Of a stretch of 60,083 nt of DNA, positions 41,745 through 50,380 are shown piece by piece; positions within the stretch are counted from its first letter, which is position 1; each line of letters begins with the position of its first letter. The notes beneath the pieces are model-generated. The model did not search any database, had not been told where the DNA came from, and was given only the letters and a program-made list of their open reading frames with translations. The translations under genes were made by a program, and so were the position numbers. The DNA comes from CAYMJM01 sp964391325. Lineage in GTDB: Bacteria > Patescibacteriota > Dojkabacteria > B142 > JAFGMG01. The DNA is taken from the NCBI GenBank assembly GCA_964391325.1, contig CAYMJM010000004.1:1-60083 (forward strand), given 5' to 3'.

Positions 41745-43085
41745 CTACTCAAGAAGAACTTCTTCTTTCCACTCCGGAGCATAAAAATCAATTTTTTTCT
41801 GTTCATGAGAAATCAAGTTTTCTATCCTCTCCGGCTCTGCATGAACTAGAAATACCTTTTTCAGTTTAGTCTCATCAAATCTATGCAGCCACACATCCAA
41901 ATCTGCCTGATCTCCATGTGCAGACAATCCATAGTACTCATTTATTTGAGCTCTTACTGGAACGTTTTTGTTATCTATAACAACTTTTGTTGGGCCTTGA
42001 ATCAATGTTCTCCCGAGTGTTTTTTCTGCCTGAAAACCTACGATAAATACTGAATTTCGGCTATCGGGTAGACCTCGTCTTAAATGATTTACTACTCTTC
42101 CTCCATCCGCCATACCACTACCAGCAATAATGATAGCTGATGCACTCGTTCCCAAAACGCGCCGAGAGTTCCTTACAAAACGAAGCTCATCGAATTCAAA
42201 AAGCTCTTTTCCTACTATATTATACTTAAAAATTGAATGTGAATATTCTGAAGTAATTTCTGAAGCAAGTGGACTATCTAAAAAAACCTTAACTCTCCTG
42301 TTAATAAGGTTATCTTTATAAGCATTTTTTAAAATGTTCAAAATTTCTTGAGTCCTTTGCAATGCAAAAGCAGGAATAATAACATTTCCGTTTCTATTCA
42401 GTGTAATATTTATGTCTTGTATCATCTTTTTTATCATTTGTTCGCGATCTTCATGATATTTTCCTCCATAAAGAGATTCCATTACGATATAATCTACTTC
42501 TTTGGGTTGATTCTCAAACCCTTCCAGGAATGGGTGATCTAACCTTCCAATGTCTCCAGAAAAGAAAACTGTCGTTCCTTCAACAATTACACTTACGCTA
42601 GCAGCCCCTAATACATGCCCAACTTTTTCGAAATGCATCCTGACACCATTACTTTTAAACTCCTGCAAATAATCATAAGTTTCAAATAAGTTGAAGGCTT
42701 CCATAGCATCACTTGTATCATAAAGTGGCTGTAGTAGTTGTTTGAAGAGCTTTTTATTCCGTTTTAATTGCAATTCCTGGATTTTAGCTGCATCCAATAA
42801 CAAATGATAAGCTATCTTGGCTGTTGCAGGAGTCATATATATAGGACCCTGAAATCCCTTTGCAATCAACTTAGGAACCAAACCTATGTGGTCAATGTGT
42901 GCATGAGTTAAAATCACAAAATCAAGTGTTGTAGGGTCAAATTCAAAGTCTAGATAATTACGATCTTCAACATCTGCTCCCTGAAACATACCACAATCAA
43001 CAAGAAACCTTGTATTGTCTGCCATAACTAGATAAGAAGAGCCAGTAACTGTTTTAGCAGCTCCTAGGAACTTAATTCGCACCAT
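41745..43085 (-). CDS. Beta-CASP metallo-beta-lactamase RNase (Ysh1/CPSF73-like)
   Basis: 446 residues. The MBL zinc motif is THAHIDHIGLVP near residue 60, the second Asp lies in VFFSGDIGR, and the beta-CASP insert carries GSGMADGGRVVNHLRR. The RMMBL-like end has GLSAHGDQADLDVWLH. Proteins with this layout cut RNA as endonuclease or 5'-exonuclease. It resembles the bacterial YSH1-type group (as in Thermus TTHA0252) rather than RNase J, which has a C-terminal domain and is longer. It stands between cca and R15P isomerase. Confidence 0.9.
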   Translation of the reverse strand: MVRIKFLGAAKTVTGSSYLVMADNTRFLVDCGMFQGADVEDRNYLDFEFDPTTLDFVILTHAHIDHIGLVPKLIAKGFQGPIYMTPATAKIAYHLLLDAAKIQELQLKRNKKLFKQLLQPLYDTSDAMEAFNLFETYDYLQEFKSNGVRMHFEKVGHVLGAASVSVIVEGTTVFFSGDIGRLDHPFLEGFENQPKEVDYIVMESLYGGKYHEDREQMIKKMIQDINITLNRNGNVIIPAFALQRTQEILNILKNAYKDNLINRRVKVFLDSPLASEITSEYSHSIFKYNIVGKELFEFDELRFVRNSRRVLGTSASAIIIAGSGMADGGRVVNHLRRGLPDSRNSVFIVGFQAEKTLGRTLIQGPTKVVIDNKNVPVRAQINEYYGLSAHGDQADLDVWLHRFDETKLKKVFLVHAEPERIENLISHEQKKIDFYAPEWKEEVLLE

Positions 43086-43103
43086 TTATGAGGAATGTAA
43101 TAA

Positions 43104-44606
43104 TTATAAGTATTTTGTTGCTCTTTGCAGCAACGTCCCTTTAGTATTTAAACTTGGATCCTCTATCACATCATCAAGTAATTTCGTCAAAATCTCCCCG
43201 ATCTTAGGTCCTTTCTCTACTCCTATCTCCATTAGATCATGTCCCGTGATATTTAAGTCTTGAATTTTCAAAGCAGCATCTTCTTCAAAAATCTTGGATA
43301 TTCTACGTTGTAATGCCTCAATCTCTACAGGGGTAAAAGTAGATTTAGGATTTGCAGTTGCGTCGGCAATACGTAACTTTATCAGATCATTAATATTGTC
43401 AACTCCACCTACTTTTGATATAAACCTACGGATTGCAGCATCAGACCAGCCTCCAATTGTTCTGTTTTGTTCGTCATTTTCTAATTTTTCCAAGTCTTTC
43501 TCCGTAAACACATACTGATGTATATTATCTACCTGTGCTTTGCGCCAGTCCGCAGAAGGATAATAAAACATGTGATACCTTACTAAAGTCACTGTATGCT
43601 CGATATCTTTATTTGAATATCTTAGCCTTCTTAATATTTCCTCTGTCATCTCAGCACTGACGATATCATGCTGAAAAAAATGACTGCCTGCTTCATCCTT
43701 GCTTAAAGTACGTGGTTTACCGATATCATGAAACAAAGCTGCAAGTTTAATTTCATCCTGTGCCAAGTCTAAGGTTTTGAGCAAATGAGTATAAACATCA
43801 TCAGTATGAAATTCTGGCTGTGTTACTCCTATACATTCGATCAGCTCTGGAATAAACAGCTTTAAAATTCCAGAGTCTTTTAACAAATTTATTCCATAAG
43901 AAGGCTTAGCAGATCCATATATTAGTTTGCTAAATTCATCACGAAACCTTTCTATAGAGATGTTTTGAACTACCGATAACATGCTAGAAATCGAGGCGAA
44001 GGTGTCAGACTCTATCTTAAAGCCAAGCTGGCTCGCAAGCCTACATGCCCGTACCGGTCTCAAACCATCCTCTTGAAAACGCTCTTTGGCATCTCCCACC
44101 GCCCGAATTAGCTTCGACTCCAGATCTTCTACCCCATTAAACAAGTCCACCAGAACTTCGTCTAAAATCGCATCGGTCTTGTTTAGCAAATCAAGATTAA
44201 CTGCAAGGGCATTTATAGTAAAATCACGCCTCTTCAAGTCATCTTCTATACGTTTAGCAAATTCAACTTTTGCTGGCCATCTACCGCCATAATAATCACT
44301 TTCAGAACGATAGGTGGTAACTTCTACGTTATACCTCTCCCCATGATCATCATCCATAATTACCACAATGGTGCCAAATTTGGCACCAGTAGCTATAGTC
44401 CTTTGAAACAACTCCTGTATTTCTTCAGGATAGGCGTTTGTAGCTATATCAAAATCTTTAGGAGTATTTACTAAAAGCAGGTCACGCACTGAACCCCCTA
44501 CGAGATATGCCTCATAACCATTAGATATTAAAATATCACCGACTCTCTTTACATAAAGGGGGATATGGTCTCTTAAGTATGATAAATTCTTATTTTTAGC
44601 ACTCAT
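43104..44606 (-). CDS. cca: CCA-adding enzyme / tRNA nucleotidyltransferase with HD domain
   Basis: 500 residues. The class II nucleotidyltransferase motif is AYLVGGSVRDLLL followed by PKDFDIATNAYPEEI, and the neck region motif RRDFTINALAV is intact. The middle part contains GLRPVRACRLASQLGF, and an HD domain (AALFHDIGKPRTL) follows. It adds or repairs the 3' CCA of tRNAs. It is essential here if other tRNAs, like tRNA-Leu at 10533, lack encoded CCA. The gene is 18 bases after recR. Confidence 0.95.
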   Translation of the reverse strand: MSAKNKNLSYLRDHIPLYVKRVGDILISNGYEAYLVGGSVRDLLLVNTPKDFDIATNAYPEEIQELFQRTIATGAKFGTIVVIMDDDHGERYNVEVTTYRSESDYYGGRWPAKVEFAKRIEDDLKRRDFTINALAVNLDLLNKTDAILDEVLVDLFNGVEDLESKLIRAVGDAKERFQEDGLRPVRACRLASQLGFKIESDTFASISSMLSVVQNISIERFRDEFSKLIYGSAKPSYGINLLKDSGILKLFIPELIECIGVTQPEFHTDDVYTHLLKTLDLAQDEIKLAALFHDIGKPRTLSKDEAGSHFFQHDIVSAEMTEEILRRLRYSNKDIEHTVTLVRYHMFYYPSADWRKAQVDNIHQYVFTEKDLEKLENDEQNRTIGGWSDAAIRRFISKVGGVDNINDLIKLRIADATANPKSTFTPVEIEALQRRISKIFEEDAALKIQDLNITGHDLMEIGVEKGPKIGEILTKLLDDVIEDPSLNTKGTLLQRATKYL

Positions 44607-44624
44607 TATTTATATATGCTAAAA

Positions 44625-45230
44625 TTACAATTTTTTCCTGCCCTCCAAGGCTTTTTGAATTGTTGTATCATCTGTATAATCAATATCTGCTCCCATAGCT
44701 AAACCTTGCGCTAATCTGGTAATATCAAGATCTATATCTATCTTTTTGACTTCATTCTGTATATATAAAGCCGTAGCCTCACCTTCCATATTAGGGTTGG
44801 TCGCTACAATCAACTCGCTTATAGTCTGGCTAGTTATCCTGTCTAGTAACTCTTTGATACGAATTTCCTCAGGCCCTATGCCGTTTATTGGAGATATAAT
44901 ACCTCCTAACACATGATATAGCCCTTGATAGAAACCAGTATTCTCTATAGCAACAAGATCTAGCGCATCCTCTACTACTAGAATCTTAGATCTATCTCTC
45001 TCTTCATTCTGGCAGATGTAACATTCTTTCTCATCAGATAAATTATAGCATTGGCTACACGTCTTGATTCCTCTTTTAGCACCAACAAGTGTATCAGCTA
45101 AAGCTAAGCTTAATTCTTCAGGAGCTTTTTGTAAATAGAATACAATTCTGGCAGCTGACTTTGGTCCAATACCAGGCAGCAGTGAGAACGATTCAATTAA
45201 ATCCTCTATCTTTTGAGGCAGAATATTCAT
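44625..45230 (-). CDS. recR: Recombination mediator RecR
   Basis: 201 residues, usual length. A helix-hairpin-helix (SLLPGIGPKSAARIVFYL), a C4 zinc finger (CSQCYNLSDEKECYICQN), and a Toprim domain (ILVVEDALDLVAIE through ELIVATNPNMEGEATALY) are in the standard order. RecR works with RecF/RecO in loading RecA onto gapped DNA. The dnaX-ybaB-recR order is conserved widely in bacteria. It starts 4 bases after the ybaB stop. Confidence 0.97.
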   Translation of the reverse strand: MNILPQKIEDLIESFSLLPGIGPKSAARIVFYLQKAPEELSLALADTLVGAKRGIKTCSQCYNLSDEKECYICQNEERDRSKILVVEDALDLVAIENTGFYQGLYHVLGGIISPINGIGPEEIRIKELLDRITSQTISELIVATNPNMEGEATALYIQNEVKKIDIDLDITRLAQGLAMGADIDYTDDTTIQKALEGRKKL

Positions 45231-45234
45231 TAAC

Positions 45235-45534
45235 TTAGATTCCTAACATAGATTTCATCTGATCTAAATCCATATCCTGGGCCATTTGCTTTTGCACCTT
45301 TTTAGACGCCTCCTTATACGCTTCTTTCAAACCTTTTACGAGATCAACCTTTCTGGCAGGATTTAAGAGCTCTTCTGCGATTACAATATCCTCTATCTCC
45401 TGAATACCATTGATTATAACTTTAATGTCTTCATTTTTAGAAATGCCTTCTACGCTCATTTTTTTCATTTGCTTTTGCATTTTACGAGCTTCTTTTTGTA
45501 GTTTGTAAAGCTCTTTCATCTGATTAAATGCCAT
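45235..45534 (-). CDS. ybaB: YbaB/EbfC nucleoid-associated protein
   Basis: 99 residues. The N-terminal helix is rich in Lys, Gln and Met (LYKLQKEARKMQKQMKKMS) and is followed by the beta core with IKVIINGIQEIEDIVI and VDLVKGLKEAYKEA. This is the standard form of the small DNA-binding dimer found between dnaX and recR. It is separated from dnaX by 128 bases, which hold AT-rich sequence with no gene recognised. Confidence 0.93.
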   Translation of the reverse strand: MAFNQMKELYKLQKEARKMQKQMKKMSVEGISKNEDIKVIINGIQEIEDIVIAEELLNPARKVDLVKGLKEAYKEASKKVQKQMAQDMDLDQMKSMLGI

Positions 45535-45662
45535 AATTTAATATTTAATAACTAAATTGAGTAATTAATACGAGTCACAAATTAATTAGTTTAAATTCGG
45601 AGCTCGAACTGACACTAGTACTAAAATATCTAACGGAACACTTAATTCGTAATTCACATTAA

Positions 45663-47174
45663 TTATATATCACTAAAGATTTCTTCTACCAGATCTTCGT
45701 TCGACACCTCAGAAAGACCATTGTTTTGCCCTCTACTTTTAATCAAAGCAGGATTTACCTCACATTCGATCTTGAGGTCAGCACCGAATTCCTTTATAAA
45801 AATTTCTTTAAGAACTTTCTTGCTTTTTGATGACTCTATCTTTTGCTTGTGGAACTTATAAGCAACTTCTAGAGCAATCACATTGCTTTTAACTTCCTTT
45901 ATCCTTGAAGCTGCAATAAATGCATATAAATTATGATTGAATGATTTTACCCCTACTACCACTTCCGGCCATTTAGAATTTAACTCTTCTATAGTAACCT
46001 GCTTTTCTCCAGTGGTATCAAGCAGATGCATATCCTTTGAAGCTAGAGTTGTAATATCAATTTCATCCTTAATCACTTTATTATTCTCTTCACTTTTGGG
46101 TACTTGCTTCTCCTTAGCTTTTATTGGTGTATTGTGTACAGTACCTGTATCTAAATTATAGACAGCTATTTCTATAGGAAGAGACGGAATTGTTGCGTCT
46201 TTTAATTTATTAGAGGCTTCTGATAGCTGCGAAATAACTAAAACCAGTCTTCGGAGATTATAATTTCCTTTTTTATTATAATACATCTTTACTCTGTCTC
46301 TCAGCTCATACAAAGATTGATTTATAAGTTGATCTATAGCATAGCCCTGCTGTGCGATATCTTCAATTAATTCAATTGATTTTCTGGAATCACCGACAAT
46401 TAGGCAATCCACAAACTCCTTTACAAAATCGGAAGATACCAGACCAAGAGCTTCATCTACATCTTCCAGACTTATTGTTTTGTCTTTTTTAATTTCTGTA
46501 TTTAGTAGCTTTGCGAACAGACTTTCACTATCGCGAAAGCTACCTCCACTCAACTGGAACAGTTTATCAATTGCTTCATCAGTAATGGTGACCCCTTCAT
46601 TCTGCGAAATCGATTTTAATTTTTGGGTCAGCTCGGTTTTATTTGCTAACTTAAGATCAAAGCGTTGCACCCTTGATAGGATCGTTGCAGGAATCTTGTG
46701 TGGCTCCGTAGTTGCCATAATAAAGACAACATACTCAGGAGGCTCCTCCAATGTCTTCAAAAGAGCGTTAAAAGCTTCTTTTGTTAACATGTGAACTTCA
46801 TCGATTATGTAAACTTTCTTATTACCCTCTGCGGGGGCAAAATTTACTTTCTCTTTAAGCATACGAATCTCATCTATCCCTCTATTGGAAGCGGCATCTA
46901 TTTCGATGAGATCTATATAGCGTGATTTCTGGATTGCTAAACAAACTTCACATGTACCACAAGCATCCCCTTCTTTAGGATTTAAGCAATTCACTGCTTT
47001 AGCGATAAGTCGGGCAATACTTGTCTTCCCGGTACCTCTGGGGCCTGTAAGAAGATAAGCATGCCCAAGACTGTTACGCTTTAAAGTACTAAGCAACACC
47101 CTCTTAACTAAATCCTGTCCAACTACCTCGTGGAAAGTATTCGGCCTATATTTTTGGTAAATAGCAGTACTCAT
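45663..47174 (-). CDS. dnaX: DNA polymerase III subunit gamma/tau
   Basis: 503 residues from ATG 47174 (MSTAIYQKYRPNTF), the expected family start; an ATG two codons earlier is also in frame. The AAA+ clamp-loader motor has Walker A GPRGTGKTSIARLIAKAVNC, a zinc module (CGTCEVC), the DEVH box (IIDEVHMLTKEAFNALLK) and sensor 1 ATTEPHKIPATI. It loads the beta clamp. The C-terminal region beyond about 350 is short and variable. No obvious frameshift signal for separate gamma and tau was found. Confidence 0.95.
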   Translation of the reverse strand: MSTAIYQKYRPNTFHEVVGQDLVKRVLLSTLKRNSLGHAYLLTGPRGTGKTSIARLIAKAVNCLNPKEGDACGTCEVCLAIQKSRYIDLIEIDAASNRGIDEIRMLKEKVNFAPAEGNKKVYIIDEVHMLTKEAFNALLKTLEEPPEYVVFIMATTEPHKIPATILSRVQRFDLKLANKTELTQKLKSISQNEGVTITDEAIDKLFQLSGGSFRDSESLFAKLLNTEIKKDKTISLEDVDEALGLVSSDFVKEFVDCLIVGDSRKSIELIEDIAQQGYAIDQLINQSLYELRDRVKMYYNKKGNYNLRRLVLVISQLSEASNKLKDATIPSLPIEIAVYNLDTGTVHNTPIKAKEKQVPKSEENNKVIKDEIDITTLASKDMHLLDTTGEKQVTIEELNSKWPEVVVGVKSFNHNLYAFIAASRIKEVKSNVIALEVAYKFHKQKIESSKSKKVLKEIFIKEFGADLKIECEVNPALIKSRGQNNGLSEVSNEDLVEEIFSDI

Positions 47175-47201
47175 GTGCAAAAAATAGCTACTAAAACGAG
47201 T

Positions 47202-47420
47202 TTAAATTCCCTTTCCCTTTAGTCTCCTTTGTCTAGCAGCGCTACTTCTCCTTTTTTTCTGCTTAGCATATTCCTTCTTCACCTCATGTCGCTTTTCAGA
47301 AGGTTTGATTCTATATCGGTTCTTCTCATATTCTTCCGGTATATTCTCTCTGATAGCTTCACGCCATAACATCCTTAAAGCCTGATCTATCGGCATATCA
47401 TCATGTACTATTACTGACAT
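47202..47420 (-). CDS. rpsU: 30S ribosomal protein bS21
   Basis: 72 residues, with IDQALRMLWREAIRENIPEE and a very basic tail ending RRSSAARQRRLKGKGI. bS21 lies next to the 3' end of 16S rRNA, near the anti-Shine-Dalgarno. The gene is preceded by GGAGGTGAT (47427-47435), the only long perfect Shine-Dalgarno noticed in the window. It lies 21 bases upstream of dnaX and 63 bases after rseP. Confidence 0.95.
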   Translation of the reverse strand: MSVIVHDDMPIDQALRMLWREAIRENIPEEYEKNRYRIKPSEKRHEVKKEYAKQKKRRSSAARQRRLKGKGI

Positions 47421-47426
47421 TACTAA

Positions 47427-47435
47427 ATCACCTCC
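47427..47435 (-). promoter_or_regulatory. Unusually strong Shine-Dalgarno of rpsU
   Basis: GGAGGTGAT on the minus strand is a 9-base perfect complement of the canonical 16S 3' end, ending 6 bases before ATG 47420, and is preceded by two more Gs. Most neighbouring genes have no comparable sequence in the 20 bases before their starts. Confidence 0.9.
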
Positions 47436-47483
47436 CCTAAATATTTTGTAAGTAAATTCAAAGGATTATAACAGAAACTTAAG

Positions 47484-49097
47484 TTATAGGATATCTCTGA
47501 CGAAATCGCCGACAAATCCCAACCATATATCTTTAAGAATAATTAACACACTGAATACAATGATCGTAGTAAAGGAAATTTTTGCTATTCTTTCCTGAGT
47601 CTTGAGAGAGATGGGACTACCCTTAATTTTCTCAATAAACAAAAATAGGACTTGCCCTCCATCTAATAAAGGAATAGGCAAAATATTCATAAAAGCTAGC
47701 GCCACACTAATCAATCCGACTAAATTAATTATATTTTGATAATCCCGATTTACAACTAGGACATTCAACTGCTCTCCTACACCCCACACACTGCTTACAG
47801 ACTGCGAAGCTAATTCTACATCTCTTGTTTCAAACGAGATGGCAATAATTTCTGCCAAAGCTGCAGGGTTATATCCAAAAATGTTTATTGTATGAAATAC
47901 CCCGGCCATCAATTTATTATCTGAGTAATCCAAGTAGTACAGAGGAATTTCTATAGGAGCATTAATTTGAAATTGAGCACCCAGTATCGGTTCATCTCCT
48001 TGCTTTGGTTGCAAGTGCACATATAGGTCTTCTATGCCACCCTGGCTGTTTAAAACTGTAAATTTTAATTCCTGTCCCGCCTGTTGCTCTAGATAATCTA
48101 CAAACTCCTCTGCGTCCTGATAAAAAACCTCAGCATCATTAATAGATAATAAGATATCTCTAGGCTTAATACCGGCTCTGCTAGCTGGTAGGCCTTCTAA
48201 GGTATTTGAAAAAACTACTTTATTCTGCAAGCCTGGATCTATGTTCAAGTCAAACCCAGTTGAATTCAGAACTAGGCTATCAGTCCGAACTTTCCCCTCA
48301 TTCAAATAAATATACTCTACCAACACATTTTCTTCCTCTATGCTATTCCAGATATCGTGGAAATCTGCTGTATCTTTAATAACACGGTCGTTTACCTTCA
48401 AAAGTATAATTCCTTGATTTTCCTGACTGGTATAGAAATTACTATTTTTTAGAATATCGCTATACACTTGGGCAACTACGGGCTTATCATATACTTCTCC
48501 CTCTGTCCCTATGAACGGATAACTTGTTATATAGGTAATATTTGTTTTAAAGTCACTGAAAGATAAATATAGAGTAAAAATGAATACTGCTATGAACATA
48601 TTCATTAATACTCCAGCTACAAACACGAATAGCTTTTGGAAGAAGTTTTTTTTATCGAAACTATTTGGATCTTGTGTGAGTAAGTACTTGTAAATATATT
48701 GAAGTAGCGCTGCCTTTTCTTCTTCCTGAAGGTCATATTCCCTTACTTTTCGAATTTTGCTTAACAAGCTTCCTTTACCAGCACCTATATGTTTCAATTG
48801 CTCTTCATATTTAGCAATCTCTTCTTGAGAATATTTATGTGCAGACACTCTTTGGAAGCTCGAGGGATCTTCATCCCCCAAAATTTTTACATATCCCCCT
48901 AATGGCAATAAATTGATTCTGTACACTGTCTCTTTATACTTTTTTGTCCATAAAGCTTTTCCGAATCCAAAAGCAAACTCTTCAACTTCAACTCCTATTA
49001 ATTTTGCTGCAATAAAATGGCCAAATTCGTGGACAAAAACAAGAAGGCCAAGTATAAAAAGTAATAACAAAAGAGTAATTATTATATCGATAAGCAT
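47484..49097 (-). CDS. rseP: Site-2 membrane metalloprotease RseP (S2P family)
   Basis: 537 residues. The zinc motif VHEFGHFIAAK lies in the first membrane helix, and the third ligand motif is NILPIPLLDGGQVLF in a late helix. Four or so helices frame PDZ-type domains (ASRAGIKPRDILLSI). Homologues are about 350-450 residues; here an extra charged segment of about 70 residues (about 78-148) follows GGYVKILGDED, before the second helix. It cleaves regulators or signal peptides within the membrane. It follows frr in the rpsB-tsf-frr operon. Confidence 0.93.
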   Translation of the reverse strand: MLIDIIITLLLLLFILGLLVFVHEFGHFIAAKLIGVEVEEFAFGFGKALWTKKYKETVYRINLLPLGGYVKILGDEDPSSFQRVSAHKYSQEEIAKYEEQLKHIGAGKGSLLSKIRKVREYDLQEEEKAALLQYIYKYLLTQDPNSFDKKNFFQKLFVFVAGVLMNMFIAVFIFTLYLSFSDFKTNITYITSYPFIGTEGEVYDKPVVAQVYSDILKNSNFYTSQENQGIILLKVNDRVIKDTADFHDIWNSIEEENVLVEYIYLNEGKVRTDSLVLNSTGFDLNIDPGLQNKVVFSNTLEGLPASRAGIKPRDILLSINDAEVFYQDAEEFVDYLEQQAGQELKFTVLNSQGGIEDLYVHLQPKQGDEPILGAQFQINAPIEIPLYYLDYSDNKLMAGVFHTINIFGYNPAALAEIIAISFETRDVELASQSVSSVWGVGEQLNVLVVNRDYQNIINLVGLISVALAFMNILPIPLLDGGQVLFLFIEKIKGSPISLKTQERIAKISFTTIIVFSVLIILKDIWLGFVGDFVRDIL

Positions 49098-49143
49098 AAG
49101 ACAAGGAATTTTAACAACTTTCTATTGTAGCACAGAAATATAA

Positions 49144-49701
49144 CTAAACCTGCATTAAATCCTTTTCTTTCTCAGCTGAAATCAGATCGACCTGCTCATT
49201 AGCACCGTCAACTTTCGATTGAAGGACTTTTTCTTGACGTTTAAGTTCGTCTTCAGACAAAACACCCTCAGCTTGTGATTGCTCTAACCCATCAAGGACC
49301 TCTTTTCTGACCTGGCGGATTGAGATTTTAGCTTCCTCTGCTTTTTGTCTAAGTACTTTAACGTATTCTTGGCGTCTTTCTGCAGTAAGAGGAGGTAGAG
49401 GCAATCTAATAATTTCCCCATCAACTACCGGTGATATCCCTAGATCAGCGTTAATCAGAGCTTTTCGAATTTCATCAATAATAGTCTTATCCCAAGGCTG
49501 AATAATAAGTAGAGTAGCATCAGCGACGTTTATATTTGCTACCTGGGTTAGTGGCATCGATTGACCATAGGCTGCAACCTTTACGTCCGCAACTAGATCT
49601 GGATTAGCCCGCCCGCTTCTTAGTTTCGATATCTCACCCTTAAAATAATCTAAAACTTTGCTGAACTCTTGATCAGACTGATTTAGTGTTACTCGGGCCA
49701 T
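49144..49701 (-). CDS. frr: Ribosome recycling factor
   Basis: 185 residues, normal length. Conserved parts include LRSGRANPDLVADVKVAAYG and the PLPPLTAERRQEYVKVL and RQVRKEV stretches of the three-helix bundle. It splits post-termination ribosomes with EF-G. It follows tsf by 42 bases. The uridylate kinase gene pyrH, which usually stands between tsf and frr, is missing here. Confidence 0.97.
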   Translation of the reverse strand: MARVTLNQSDQEFSKVLDYFKGEISKLRSGRANPDLVADVKVAAYGQSMPLTQVANINVADATLLIIQPWDKTIIDEIRKALINADLGISPVVDGEIIRLPLPPLTAERRQEYVKVLRQKAEEAKISIRQVRKEVLDGLEQSQAEGVLSEDELKRQEKVLQSKVDGANEQVDLISAEKEKDLMQV

Positions 49702-49743
49702 TAAGCTAAGGATAATAAATAAATTAATGAAAACTTATTTTGC

Positions 49744-50355
49744 TTAATTAAGTCCAGAACAACTACTTGGTCCCGCAATCTCAAACCTCACAAATCTACC
49801 AATTTCAATCTTCTCTCCTATGGCGGCGATAGCTTCATTCAGCACGTCTTTTACTTTTTTACTGTCATCTTTTACAAAAGGTTGCTCAAGAAGAACTACC
49901 TCTTCATAGAATTTAGTTAATTTGCCCTCTAAGATCTTTTCCTGAACCTGCTCTGGCTTCCCTGCCAAGTCTTTTTTGTACACTTTCTTTTCTTCTTCGA
50001 GTTTTTCTGCCGAAATATTCTCTATAGATATATGCTCTGGACTGGCTGCAGCTACATGTAACGCAAGATCATGTGCTAACTCTCTAAATCTTGCATTTCG
50101 GGCTGCAAAATCAGTTTCACTATTTAATTCAAGAAGAACTCCAACGTGCCCGTCACCATGGATGTAATGAGCTATAAACCCATTATCTGCAGAACGACCA
50201 GCTCTTCTAGCTGCTTTAGCAATTCCTTTTTCCCTCAAATATAGTATTGCTTTTTCTGTATCTCCCTTTGAGCTTTCCAGGGCTTCTTTTACTTGCTGTA
50301 TTCCAACACCAGTTCTCTTTCTTAACTCTTTTATTTGTTCTAGCGTAACTGTCAT
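49744..50355 (-). CDS. tsf: Elongation factor Ts (short form)
   Basis: 203 residues, about the length of the short EF-Ts of mitochondria-like and some bacterial forms (E. coli has about 283). The UBA-like N-terminal domain LRKRTGVGIQQVKEALE, the hinge GIAKAARRAGR and the core ELNSETDFAARNARF are intact. It exchanges GDP on EF-Tu. A Cys-containing end (SSCSGLN) is unusual. It follows rpsB by 25 bases. Confidence 0.95.
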   Translation of the reverse strand: MTVTLEQIKELRKRTGVGIQQVKEALESSKGDTEKAILYLREKGIAKAARRAGRSADNGFIAHYIHGDGHVGVLLELNSETDFAARNARFRELAHDLALHVAAASPEHISIENISAEKLEEEKKVYKKDLAGKPEQVQEKILEGKLTKFYEEVVLLEQPFVKDDSKKVKDVLNEAIAAIGEKIEIGRFVRFEIAGPSSCSGLN

Positions 50356-50380
50356 AATAAAGTTTTAATATCTATATAGT

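Noticed and set aside
45535..45662. Possible small RNA in the 128-base gap between dnaX and ybaB
   Set aside because: The SRP RNA gene is sometimes near this cluster, but no conserved SRP hairpin or stable fold is visible; the gap is AT-rich and featureless.
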